Shown here piece by piece: positions 20,533 through 30,234 of a stretch of DNA of 64,000 nt. Numbering within the stretch: the first letter of the stretch is position 1; each line of letters starts with the position of its first letter. The position numbers were made by a program, and so were the translations under genes. Origin of the DNA: Prorocentrum cordatum (lineage: Eukaryota; Sar; Dinophyceae; Prorocentrales; Prorocentraceae). The notes below the pieces were generated by a model, which ran no database searches, had not been told where the DNA came from, and worked only from the letters and a program-made list of their open reading frames with translations. The DNA lies in NCBI GenBank assembly GCA_963575745.1, contig CAUYUJ010016059.1:1316349-1380348 (forward strand), given 5' to 3'.

Positions 20533-21498
20533 ATCCTCGGTGAAGCTGGCCTTCCCGCGCTCCCTCTCCACGAAATCCACCCGCGTGGCGTCGAGGACGC
20601 CGATGAAGTCGTCCAGCCTGAGCATCGAGAAGGCCCCCAGGAGCGTCTTGTCGGCCGCCGCGGGATCGTACCCCAGCTCTTCCAATGCGCTGCTGAGGTC
20701 CCGCTGGTCAATCACCCGCTCCACGCCTCGGCCGGGCGCCAGGCGGACCCACGATGCGTGGTCCTCGAACACCCTCTGGGCCTCCGCGCACGCGGCCTCT
20801 TTGAAACGGCGCATGAGGTGCAAGAACTCGCGCCAATCGAGCTGCCCGCTCTGGTTGAGGTCGGCGGCTATGATGTACGACTGCACGTCCGAGGCGGTGT
20901 GACGGTAGCCGAGGTAGCGCAGCAGCTTGCTGAGCTCGCTGGTGCCGACCTCGCCGCTGTTGTCCTCGTCGTGGTCGAAGAAAACCCGCTTGAATGCCTC
21001 CACCTCCGCCTTCAAGAACCCCTCCCGCTGGTGAAAGATCATAAGAAAATCGAACAACTCGTTGAAATCGAGCTCGTAATCGATGTGCCAATCCTCCACG
21101 AGCTCCGTACAAATCTCCGCGATTACCTGCTTGAGCGCCGTATAGCCCTGTTTCTTGAGCAAACCTTTCAATTCAGAGATGGAGACACTACCGTTGCCAT
21201 CCTCGTCGGCAACCTTGAACAAGCCCGAAGTGGCGAGCTTCTCAGAGGTGACGGCTGACATGATCGTGGTCGCCCTGGACACGGTCGGTGACATCACGGT
21301 AGAGTGCCTCGTCTGATCCTCAACTGCGCCCGCCAAGCGCTCCATCATGTCGGGATTGTCCTTCTTTAGCTGCTCGCGCTGGCACTCGCGGATCATGCGG
21401 GCCACGATCAGGAACTCCTCAAACGTCAGGCCGTCGACCACGTTGGTCGAGGCCGTCTGGCCCACCTGGGTGTGCAAGAACTTCTCCACGACGCCCTT
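20533..21498 (-). CDS. EF-hand protein gene, exon 3
   Basis: Reads KGVVEKFLHTQVGQTAST through to ERERGKASFTED. Three canonical EF-hand loops are visible in order: DEDGNGSVSISE (about residue 100), DEDNSGEVGTSE (about 175) and DLNQSGQLDWRE (about 211), each with Asp at 1, Gly at 6 and Glu at 12. Hydrophobic helix positions flank each loop. The segment CTELVEDWHIDYELDFNELF between loops one and two looks like a further degenerate hand without metal ligands. Both ends are defined by TIR-bearing introns. Confidence 0.9.
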
Positions 21499-21682
21499 CT
21501 AGGTGGCGAAGTCCGTCCGAACCCTGCCCCCGCTAATCATCGATCCACCCGAATCGATGCGAGGCGGGGGCAGGGTTCGGATTGCGCCACGTGCTCGACG
21601 AATTTCGAATCCTGCCCCCGCCGCCCATTGGGCTGACCGAATCGTGGACCGGCGAGGATGGGGTTCGGATCTCGCCGCCGGC
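21499..21682 (-). mobile_element. introner-like intron 2 of the EF-hand gene, nested inverted repeats
   Basis: About 184 bp. Contains a perfect 18-bp inverted repeat (tccgaaccctgcccccgc at 21516-21533, gcgggggcagggttcgga at 21564-21581) and further diverged copies of the same motif, including gggttcggat at the other end, so the ends pair. Borders fit GC…AG (GCGAAG|gccggc … cctag|AAGGGC). GAAGG occurs at both edges and may be the remnant TSD. Unrelated in sequence to introns 1 and 3. Confidence 0.75.
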
Positions 21683-22514
21683 CTTCGCGAACTGCGCCTG
21701 CTGATGGCCGCAGCACAGCGTCAGGACCGTCTCCACGTAAGGCAGCGCCAGCACGTCCTCCATAGCCGTGGGCTCGTTCGCCTTGTGTGTGGCTCTCCGC
21801 AGGCGGTTCGACGGAGACGCCGCTCGCGTCCCAGAGCCGACGCCCGCACCTGAAGCCGTCGAGCCTGCGGGCTTGATCGCGGAGGGGTCCAGGGCCTCGG
21901 CGCCGTCGAGGTTGGGGTCCAGCCCGGCGAAGCGGTCGAAGTGCATGCGGAGCTCTTTCGCCTCGGCGGAGGAGAAGCCCTGCTTCGCGGAGTATACCGC
22001 CAGGAAGTGGGACAGCTCCTCGAAGCCGAGTTGCGCGTTTCCGTCGTCGACCTCCATCAACGCCTCGCGTATGGTGGCGGTGAACGGCACCAGGCCCAGG
22101 CTGACCATCAGAGGCCGAAGCTCGTGAATCGATATCTCGCCGCTGTCGTCGGTATCGAACTCTTGGAAGATCTCTCGCATCTTGTGGCGCTCCCACTTCT
22201 GGTACTTCCTCATGAAAATGCAGAACTCCTCGAAGTCGAAGCGGTGGTAGTTCGTGACATCGCTCAGCAGCGGCCTGTAGTGCTCCGGAAGTGTGAGCCC
22301 GTGCCCCAGGAAGCAGAGCAACTCGCCGAGCTGGTCCACGTGCGCCTCAAGCTCGCCCGGAGCCTTGAAGCGGTTGAAGGCAGCCTTCCACACGTCCAGC
22401 CCGGGCTCCGAGAGCTCGTCGATGTCGGCAGCACCGCCGCAAGACGGGCTGGCGGACTCTACAGACCCCCTGTGCTGCGAGGCGAGGTCCGGCTGGGAGG
22501 CGGTGCTCTCCTGT
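21683..22514 (-). CDS. EF-hand protein gene, exon 2
   Basis: Starts QESTASQPDLASQHRGSVES after the intron 1 acceptor and ends CCGHQQAQFAK. One canonical EF-hand loop, DTDDSGEISIHE, is followed by a degenerate one, DDGNAQLGFEE. N-terminal to these are LLSDVTNYHRFDFEEFCIFM-type helices that look like a calcium-independent hand. The later part (GSTASGAGVGSGTRAASPSN) is a disordered linker. The start is set by phase: upstream in this frame is a TGA that lies within the intron. Confidence 0.85.
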
Positions 22515-22680
22515 CTTCAACAGCGCGCAAGAGCGACCCTAGGCAAGAGTGACCGGCTTTCATGGGGCGCGGGAGGCCGAACCCACGCGGGCAAGCCTGC
22601 CAACTATCGCATCGCAGACGGCAATCGGGTAACCCCAGCGGGCCCGCACCAAAGTTAACCCCAGCGGGGGGCACTCTTAC
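22515..22680 (-). mobile_element. introner-like intron 1 of the EF-hand gene
   Basis: About 166 bp with a canonical donor (AACAC|gtaagagt) and a …gttgaag|ACAGG acceptor that restores phase. Near its ends it carries aagagtg and cactctt in inverted orientation. Internally gctggggttaac and gctggggttacc repeat in tandem. Not related to introns 2 or 3 by eye. Confidence 0.6.
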
Positions 22681-23764
22681 GTGTTGTCGATGGCTGCCTG
22701 CTTCGCCTCGCCCGGATTCTTGGAGACCTGGCGGCTCTTGGAGGACCGGCAGGGCTCGTGCGGGCCCCCGCTGGCGTCCGGGGCAGCCGCAGCGGAGCCC
22801 AGGGCGGGCTGCTTCTTCGTGTTCACCTTCCTGTGGTCGACCTTCTGCTCCGGGGCGGCATCTCCCTCGAAGGCGACCTGCACGACCTGCGGCGGGGCCG
22901 CATCGGGGCTCATCACGCTCGCTATCCACTCGGCGTGCGGCCCTTGATCCGCTACTGTGTCGGCAGCGGCTTCCGGCGCCTCCAAACCGAGGGAGGGCTG
23001 CAACACTGGATCCACGAGCCCAATCTGCACCGACCCGCCCTCGACGCCACCGCCGCCGTGTGGGGCGCCATGCAGGTCCTGCAGGGCGATCGGTGAAGGT
23101 GTAGGTGACATGACCTGCGAGCTGGGTGAAGGCAGCTGCCCGCCCTTGCGCAGGTCGGCGGACCTCTTGGCGGTGCGTCTCTTGGCGCTCGCGTACATGT
23201 CCTCGAAGGAGAGCGGCGGCCGGGCGGAGCCGCCGAGCGCTGGCAGCAGCCCGCTGGCGCAACGGCGGCTCGGCCGCCAGGAGAGCTGCGGGGCGCTGGC
23301 GACGGACCTTATGCCGCAGCCGTGGCCGAACGTGAAGGCCATGTCCGCGCTCGCGCCTCGCCTGAGGCCGACGAGCTCGGACCTCGTGCCGAAGCCGTCG
23401 CCGAACGTGGCGGCCATGTCCGCGCCCGCGCCTCGGCCCAGCCTGACGCCAACGGGCTCGAACCTCCGCCTGACGCCAACGGGCTCGGACCTCATGCCGA
23501 AGCCGTCACTGAACGTGGCTGCGAGGTCCGCGCCCGCGCCGCGGCCCAACCGGAGGCTGGCCGACTTTGCCTCCGGCGCCGCGGGGCGCGCCGGACCGAG
23601 GAACTGCAAAGGCGGCTTCCTCTTTGGACGCCCGAAACGGGTGCGGAAACAATGTGCCCGACGCCCAAGAACATGCTGTCGCAAACCGACCGAGGCCGCT
23701 GCTGGCAAGGCGGCCTTCTGCCTCAAGCGGGCAGGGTCCGCGGCGGCACCGACAGCAACTCCGG
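22681..23764 (-). CDS. EF-hand protein gene, exon 1 of those visible (N-terminal disordered region)
   Basis: A frame of about 360 codons, open from a possible acceptor (cattctgag|CC at about 23764) to the intron 1 donor. It carries three tandem degenerate repeats of about 30 residues: LGRGAGADLAATFSDGFGMR, LGRGAGADMAATFGDGFGTR and RGASADMAFTFGHGCGIRS. After these come a serine/proline-rich tail and an SFEDMYASAKRRTAKRSA basic patch. No domain is recognised. The true start codon is not identified. Joining it to the EF-hand exons rests on phase and splice sites only. Confidence 0.6.
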
Positions 23765-24190
23765 CTCAGAATGATCAGGAACTGCTGGCGGCCTTCGTGC
23801 CCACTCTTCCAAGACCCCTCCCGTTCGTGCCGCTCCTCTGCCTCGGGCGCCTCGGGTCGCCCTCCGTGCCCGGCCGCCGGCTCAGCCGCCCCGGGCCGTG
23901 GGCCGCGCCCACCTCGGGTAGCATCGCCGGCCGCCTGCAGCCGCGCGGCGCGGGCCTGTTTTCGCCCGTGTGCGGCGTGGCGCGGCATGGCAAGGCTTGG
24001 GCCCAAAGGGGCTGAGGGTAGCGCGAATCATCGCGAGCTTGCCATCGGGCATCGGACATCGGCCCGCATCATGCGCCGCGTGGGTGCCGCGGGGTGAAGC
24101 CGAAACGCCCAACAACTGCGAGCAAAAACGAGAGACGCACAACCGTAGCGAGACAAGACAATCCCCGTCGACATGTGGCAAAATGCCTGA
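23765..24190. other. no exon resolved upstream of the EF-hand gene
   Basis: GC-rich; minus frames are open (…GRPEAPEAEERHEREGSWKS…) and could include a 5' exon, but no borders are convincing. The 23640-23800 part is duplicated at 46640-46800. Confidence 0.35.
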
Positions 24191-24194
24191 CCCA

Positions 24195-24641
24195 TCAGAC
24201 TACCATACATGGCCCGTGTAAGAAGTAGACGCCGGCCGCATACCACCTGGCTGAAGAAGCTACATGGCATCGAGGGCTTGACTTGTGTGTAGGTTCGGCC
24301 TCATGCCCACTCGCTGCTCGCAACTCGCTCCTCTTGCGAATTCTCCCCGTCATCCGCCGACCCCCATCGGCGCGTGCGCGGAAAATCCCTTCCCATTGCG
24401 CAATCCCCTGCCACTTCATCGAGACGTTCCATTCTTGAGACGCCCACCCATCGACACTTCCTTTTCCCAGCTCGAGCATACCTGAGCTCACATCTAGGGA
24501 ACCCGCGCCGTTCGGTGCAACTAGATTCTTGGCGTAAGCCATACCAGACTTCTCAGTTGATTCGTTTGCAAAGGTTGGACGGGACGTATTCAAGCTACGA
24601 ACGATAATTGGCCAACTTCGCGAGGTTAAACGCTTGACCAA
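24195..24641 (-). CDS. candidate exon(s), unknown
   Basis: A minus frame of 148 codons reading VKRLTSRSWPIIVRSLNTSR and KSGMAYAKNLVAPNGAGSLD, with balanced composition. It lies divergent from the plus-strand candidate at 24.63-25.3 kb. No family recognised. Confidence 0.25.
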   Translation of the reverse strand: MVKRLTSRSWPIIVRSLNTSRPTFANESTEKSGMAYAKNLVAPNGAGSLDVSSGMLELGKGSVDGWASQEWNVSMKWQGIAQWEGIFRARADGGRRMTGRIRKRSELRAASGHEAEPTHKSSPRCHVASSARWYAAGVYFLHGPCMVV

Positions 24642-25372
24642 GAATTCCAGACAAGTTCTCGAGACTTCAATCGATACGCCATCTTATCGACGTCCCTGGG
24701 GGCCAGCACAGGTCCACCGAAGACGACGTCGAGATGTTAGAGCAACAGTCAGGAAGCCCGCAGTCGATTCAGACGGTCTCAAACCAAAGCTGCGAGAACC
24801 TAGCAAAGCAATCAGTCTTTCTACGAGAAGAGAGCGTCGACGACATTTCCGATTTTGACCCCTTCAATACACCGAACCCCATGCACAAACCATCTTGTTC
24901 GCCAGCGTTGGCAAACTCTGCCGGAGAGAGTGGCGCACATCTGACCATTTGCCACCCCGCGCAAAAAGCGTTTCATGTTCAAGACCCCTGACCCGAAGGA
25001 ACACGACCATCTCAATTTTGGAGAGATGTCTGCTCTGGCCGACTGCCGCTATGAAGAGGACGAAAACGCCAGCGGTGCTGACTGCCCTCTTCCAGAAGGG
25101 CAAGCAGAAACCGCAGGACAAGCATGGCAAGCAAAGATAGCAAGACCAGCACGGCAAGCCGAGCAAGGGAAACCAGGACAAGCACAGCAAGCAGCACAAG
25201 AAATACAAGAAGCGCACGCACAGCAAGCGAGGCAAGAGCGCCGACCCGAGCACTGGCGGCGCGCCCGAGAAGCCCGCCAGCCAGGACAAGCAGGTACCAA
25301 GCAGGGCTTGGGGTTTCACCGGTAGATCAACCCCCAAACGCCACTCAAGCACAGCAACACAACTGGATAACA
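24634..25372 (+). pseudogene. disrupted acidic/lysine-rich coding segment, unknown
   Basis: Plus-strand frames read in succession: EMLEQQSGSPQSIQTVSN … REESVDDISDFDPFNTPNP (24728-24990), then FKTPDPKEHDHLNFGEMSAL … ADCRYEEDENASGADCPLPE (24975-25100), then a lysine/histidine-rich stretch NQDKHSKQHKKYKKRTHSKR … ATQLDNKR (about 25150-25372). Each changes frame relative to the last. The first change falls at a run of five A (GCGCAAAAAGCG, about 24961). Either a gene with very short introns, an assembly with indels, or a decaying gene. Confidence 0.3.
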
Positions 25373-25379
25373 AACGGTA

Positions 25380-26155
25380 GGGACTCCGACGGACACCGTC
25401 GGGACATCAACAAAGTTGAATCGGGACGCCGAGCGAGCAGACGCTTAAGAGGAGGATCCACCATAGGTACGACATGCAAGAGCCTGGGCATCGTGGGTGA
25501 AGAGCTGTTCCAGCGCCGCTCGGCCGCTGCTTATTTGGCGTTCTAGCAAGCAGGGTTCCAGGGAAGCCGAATGTTTCTCATGACGCGGCTGGGGATCCGT
25601 GCGAAGTGCGAATGGTTGCGGTTCGTTGCTCCCAGCAGCGATAACACAGTGCATGATTTTTGGTTGCAATGATTGCCGTAGCCTGCCAAGCTGGGCCGCT
25701 TGGTAACTATGCATGCGCGATGTTGTGATACCTATGAATCCAGGGCTTCGCCACACCCCGTCTGTACGACTTGAATAGGGGCGGGTCTCGAGGTACATCG
25801 CTGGTCCTGGCGATTGCGGCTTTGCTCGGGATATCCTCACGGGATCGCTGGGCGTCGCACTCACGATGTGTTCGAACGTTTCGCTTGGAAGCTATCGGGG
25901 AATTGAGATTGTCGCGAAGGCGCACGCCAGGGCTTCGCCCCCCAAGCCCCACCGAAACCCCGTCTTGGCTATCGTTCGGGTTTCGCTCCTTCCCGCTCCC
26001 TCCAGCGAACCCCATTGCAGAGTCAGTAACGTCACGAACAGTACGCATCACATCGCACCCGGTTTGTTGCTGACGACTCGCATGACATATCTGAACACAC
26101 CCCAAGTAAATATAAGGAATAATGTGCCCCATAACCCTGTCTCGAACACTCATAT
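25380..26155. other. no gene resolved
   Basis: Mixed unique sequence with short open frames on both strands; nothing recognised. Confidence 0.4.
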
Positions 26156-26159
26156 ATGA

Positions 26160-26980
26160 TATGTCTTTATGAATTGGTCAAAATGAAAGTGCGCGCCTGG
26201 GATCGTCGGATCTTGACCAGGAGGGAAAGAGATGGCAGGGGGAGGTGGATCAGGGGTGAGCAGGCATTAGGGGAGGAGGCGGGAGGAGATGGCAGGGGGG
26301 GAGGAGGGGGAGGCGGAGGAGAAAGAGGAGGAGGAGGAAGAGGAGGATACTCACACTTAGACTAACTCATGGGATCCCTCGTCAGCCGCGACCTACCAAT
26401 AACACAAAATAAACGGCACACAGGAAAACTTGGATCCTGAGGGTCAAAATCTTCCGGACGCCAAGCTTAAAGCAAAAACTGATCCGGACACGCGCACGCC
26501 TGGTAGAGGGCCCGCGGAGGAACCCCAGCAGCTCCCGCTGCCGAAAAGCACCCCCGAGGAGGTGTTTCCCCAGCGAGGCCGAAGGGGTTGTCACCCAGGC
26601 GCCTTCCCCGGCGCACTGCCCCTGTGAGGGGGCAGCCCCCTCCTGCGAGGCATTTGGCCCTGGGGGGGCCCCCCGTGGGGGTCGAAAGCACGGTTTAGCG
26701 CTACTGGAACCCTTACCGCGCCCATTGGGAACCTTTCGAGGAAGCTCGATCGTGGGGGATCGAATTCAACCGAGCGGGAGGGGGCCCCTGCGGCGGCGAT
26801 CGGCCAGAACCTGCAAATCCTGATACCTCTTGCTTCCAGACCAATCAGACATTCTTTTTTACAGGCAGTGGCGGCTGGGTATCATTCAATCCGGTGCTCA
26901 TAGATCCGTTCCCTACGGCCGCGCCCATTCCCACTGCTCTCAAATCTACGTGGGTACGCCCAGGACCGCAATATCTGTCC
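26160..26980. other. GGA-rich tract, then GC-rich sequence with small hairpins
   Basis: GGAGGA-type tract at 26215-26350. Around 26510-26690 several C/G hairpins occur (for example gtgagggggcagccccctc). No gene is visible until the minus-strand exon that ends at 26982. Confidence 0.45.
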
Positions 26981-26981
26981 A

Positions 26982-27379
26982 CTACAACTCGTTAGCCAGG
27001 CGGCTGAGTTCCCTGAAGCGCGGTCCTGGAGGGGCTGCGCCCCCCTTGAACTTCGCTTTCACGTCGACCATCGCTTCGCTCAACAGGGACGATACCTTCG
27101 GCCCACGCACATGACCCAGCTCGACCGCGTAGCAAATATTGCCCTTGCCCGTGCTCTTCTTTTCTCCGTCCTTCTGTGGTTTGCCCTTGTCCGCCCTCTA
27201 CCAGAAGTAGGGGGCGAGAGCCCTGATCTCCTGAGGGCTGCACTTCATCACCGCGTCGCCCCACAGTCCGGCGAAACCCTTGGACAACGGCTCGTTGCTC
27301 AGGTTGTCCGTCGTCGCCCACCACTTCACAAGGCTTGTCATATAAGGTCTGGTTGAGCAAGCCAGAGAGTTCTGCGATG
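26982..27379 (-). CDS. 3' exon of an unknown gene, interrupted by one in-frame TAG
   Basis: After an acceptor (gccatcgcag|AACTCT) the minus frame reads NSLACSTRPYMTSLVKWWAT, TDNLSNEPLSKGFAGLWGDA, VMKCSPQEIRALAPYFW, then TAG (27198-27200). In the same frame it continues RADKGKPQKDGEKKSTGKGN, ICYAVELGHVRGPKVSSLLS … PGPRFRELSRLANEL to a TAG at 26982-26984. Both halves have natural composition and no frame change is needed, so the middle TAG looks like a single substitution (pseudogene or assembly error), a readthrough codon, or part of an unseen intron. A 28-nt GT…AG excision around it would create another stop. No family recognised. Confidence 0.55.
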
Positions 27380-28020
27380 GCGTGCCGCGCCGGCCTGCCG
27401 TGCTGGTGTGCCGCGCTGGCCTGCCCCCCCATCATCCTTCCCCTCTTCCTCTCCTTTCTCCTTTTCCGCCTTCCCCTCTTCGACGTCATCTGCCCATTCT
27501 CTTCCTCCCCCCACTCCTCCTGAGGCTGCTGTTGTCGCTGCTGCTGCCGCGCGACCCCCCCCCCCCCAAAAAAAAAAAACATGCGATTAGCCGGGGATCG
27601 AGCGGAGAGGGTGGGGGGCCCGGAGCGCCTTCCCCACAGAGAATTCGCTAGAACTCGCGTCGCGCGCGGAGAGCGGAAGTAATGGTTGTTGGTCCAGGCA
27701 TAGCGGTTGCCTGCGGTTGCCGCCGTTACTTTGGTGCGAGCGCGCAGGGGGTCGACGGGGGGGGGGAAGGCACGGCGTGCGTGCGGGATGCGTCATTGGG
27801 GCGGCGCGCGGCAGGGGGGAGGGGTCGCGGCGCGCGTGCGGGATGCGTCGCGGGGGCGGCGGGCGGGGGGGTTGCGCGGCGCGCGCGCGAGATGTGTCGC
27901 GGGGGCGCCGGGCGAGGGGACGCACGGCACGCGCGCGCAATGGAGGAGGAAGAGAATGAGGAGGAGGAGGAGGAGGAGGAGGAGAAGGAGGAGGAGGAGG
28001 AGGAGGAGGAGGAGTAGGAG
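27380..28020. other. low-complexity and GC-rich stretch
   Basis: CT-rich sequence 27420-27530, runs of C then A at 27545-27580, GCGCG-rich sequence with a roughly 55-bp degenerate tandem (gtgcgggatgcgtc…) at 27775-27940, and (GAG)n at 27945-28015 followed by (GATC)n. No gene called. Confidence 0.5.
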
Positions 28021-28574
28021 GATCGATCGATCGATCGAGCTCTCGGGCATGTCTGCGGTTACTGGACTACGACTAGTACGGTGGGCTTTCGAAAACTGTA
28101 GCGCGGCCTAGCTGTGGTCACTTTCTGAAAAGGGGGACGCTGGCGCCACGGGGCGCTCGGGCCCTGCCCGCGCCGACCTCCCCGCGCAGGGGCCCGCGGG
28201 TAGGGCGGCGCCCGCGTGTGCGGGTGCCCTCTCGCGCTCTCCTCTCCACCCCTTCCCTTCCCCCCATCGGCCCTTGCCCTTTCGTTTGGGTTTGGGGGGG
28301 GGGGTTCGGCGCGCTGCGCAGTGCTGAGGGCAGCGTTGCCCTTGGAGTTGGAAGAGGGGAGGAGCCTCGGTGGGCGGCGGAGGAGGAAACCGACCTTCCC
28401 TAAGTACATGTCGGAATCGCTCGCGGGCGCGAAAAGCCTGAGGCACTGCGATGGGGGCAGCGTCAACTGAGCGCAGCTGCGCTGAATGCTCGCGGTCGCT
28501 CTCATTGCCTTCGGCCTCGCCCTCACTGCGGCCCTTCCCTGGCCGTCGCGTTCTGGTCTCCTGCTGCAGGGCGC

Positions 28575-28745
28575 CCGCTGATGTCGAACGAGACTGGCAC
28601 GCGTCCCGTCGGCCACTATCTGATGCTGCAGCATCTCTGGTCGCACAAAACTAATCTGCGCCCTGTCGGTCACCACTGGGAATTGCATCTTCTGGTGTCG
28701 CACAAAACTGATCGGTGTCCAGTCGGCCATTCTCTGTCGCGTGGC
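28575..28745. repeat. three degenerate copies of a ~57-bp tandem repeat
   Basis: Phrases gtcgcacaaaactaatctgc and gtcgcacaaaactgatcggt, each followed by a cctgtcggtcacc/ccagtcggccatt block, plus a leading diverged copy. On the minus strand it reads ISFVRHQKMQFPVVTDR / ISFVRPEMLQHQIVADG / ASLVRHQ, a 19-residue protein repeat within an open frame of 223 codons. It may be coding on the minus strand, but the flanking parts of that frame are GC-rich and unconvincing. Confidence 0.5.
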
Positions 28746-28930
28746 TCACGCCCCGTTGGTCAGTCCCCCGAGCCCCCTCCCGAGGGCCCCGCGCGGCGCT
28801 GCCCCCGCCTTCCTGATCGCTCCTCCCTTCTCGAGCTGCTTGGCTACCACTGTCTCCAGCTGATGGTGCGCGTGATGCATGTGGAACTGGAATCTGCACT
28901 TCTCCCGCGCCCCGTCGCCGCCCCCCCCCC

Positions 28931-29208
28931 CTAGTTGCTTCTGGCGCGGAACGCGGGCGCTGGCGATGTTGCGATCTCCGCGCCGCCGTTCAATGCGCAA
29001 TCCGTGTCGTACTTCGCGAGTAAGTCTCGCTCGGCCCCTGCCCCGTGCACGCGAGCCAGATTGGCATCTCTGCCATGATATTCACGCGCGGGCTGCCCAG
29101 CGATGCGGCGTCTGCTTTCTCCGTCCTGGGCCGCGTCGTTGTAGCCCGCGCCTGCTGTCAGCCCGACCTTGGACACCTCGGCGCTGGCGTCGATGCCCAA
29201 CGTCTGGA
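28931..29208 (-). CDS. candidate exon, unknown protein
   Basis: The minus frame reads LASVVIQTLGIDASAEVSKV, GLTAGAGYNDAAQDGESRRR, IAGQPAREYHGRDANLARVH, GAGAERDLLAKYDTDCALNG before entering a serine/proline tail. A taag|GAGGA-type acceptor lies just upstream. The GC-rich third positions are shared with the EF-hand exons. No family recognised; the true 3' end is unknown. Confidence 0.35.
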
Positions 29209-29589
29209 TCACCACGGAGGCGAGTCCTCCTTACCCTCGCGCCAGTGACGGCCAGCCTGGCTGCGAGATTCACCGCCAGCGCGCTGGCTGGCTGCCCTCC
29301 TCCTGTCGCTCCCGCGGCGCCCCCCCCCCCCCCCCCGCTCGCGGCCTCCTCGGCGCTCGGGCGCGCGGCCCTCAATCGAGCAGCTCCCTCAACTGGCCAC
29401 TCGCAAGACAGATGCCCAGGCGACATCTGGCGATTTGCAAATGAACGCGACGTTGATGGGCACGACTGGCTGGCGCCAGTAGTCATTCATCCGCTTGCGG
29501 GCGTCGCTCGGATTTGACGAGTCCACCATGTGGGTTAGAGATGGCTTGCCGACTCAAAAGAAAGCGCGGCTCGTCCACCCCATTGAATT

Positions 29590-29880
29590 CGCCCCAAAGG
29601 TGCTGGGCACTCGGGCGGGGCGCTCCGCGCGACGCGCGCCTGAGGCTTGGGAAATCAAAATGTACCGACACCGCCGCTCCGCCGACTTCTCCCCAGGCGC
29701 GTTGGACTAAGAATCGAAGCCAGAGGTCGCGACGAAGACCCCCCAGGAAGCCTGACATGGAGAACGTGAGAAAAGGGTGGCTGCAGGGGTACCCTGTCCA
29801 CATCTGAACTACGTTCGCCGCGGAAGGTGCCAGACACTCGGGTGGGGCGCTCCGCGCCGCACGCGCCTGGGATTGGTGCG
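29590..29880. repeat. dispersed repeat R3 copy 2, flanked by two copies of a GC-rich motif
   Basis: The R3 element (…taccgacaccgccgctccgc … gcgttggactaagaatcgaa) occupies about 29640-29760. On either side, near 29605 and 29833, lie direct copies of a 50-bp motif (ggtgctgggcactcgggcgg / ggtgccagacactcgggtgg, then ggcgctccgcgc). Confidence 0.5.
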
Positions 29881-30009
29881 ATTGCTGGCGCGGGTCTGGC
29901 TTCGGCTAGCTCCGTCACGGGAAATGTCCAGAATCTGCTTCTTGGCAGCCAGGAGGCATGCAGACGACGGCTTTTCTCTGTCGACCTTCCCCGCTCCCTC
30001 GACATCATT

Positions 30010-30222
30010 GCCTGCCTACCAGACCGGCCCCATCCAACCCGAGAACCCAAATTTCCAATGTCGGGCCGGAGGGGCACGGGACCCACGCGTGTCAAAATGA
30101 AAACATGTTTCCCGACGCCCCCCTCCCCAACACACACTCTCTCATACACGCACACACACACACTGGAAGTGGAGGGCAAACTGGGGCCTTCGGGTTGGGT
30201 TGAGGTGGTTTTGGCGGGTGGC
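30010..30222 (-). mobile_element. introner-like element, family I1 copy 2
   Basis: One end (plus strand) reads cctaccagaccggccccatc then caacccgagaaccc; the other reads ggggccttcgggttgggttg then aggtggttttggcgggtgg. Both match the EF-hand intron 3 element. The interior differs, with a (CA)n run at about 30148-30166. Minus-strand frames lie on both sides (…HCAPAADMIHGPLPP before, AMMSRERGRSTEKSRRLHAS after), so it may be an intron, but no clear TSD was found. Confidence 0.65.
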
Positions 30223-30234
30223 AATGGGCCGTGA

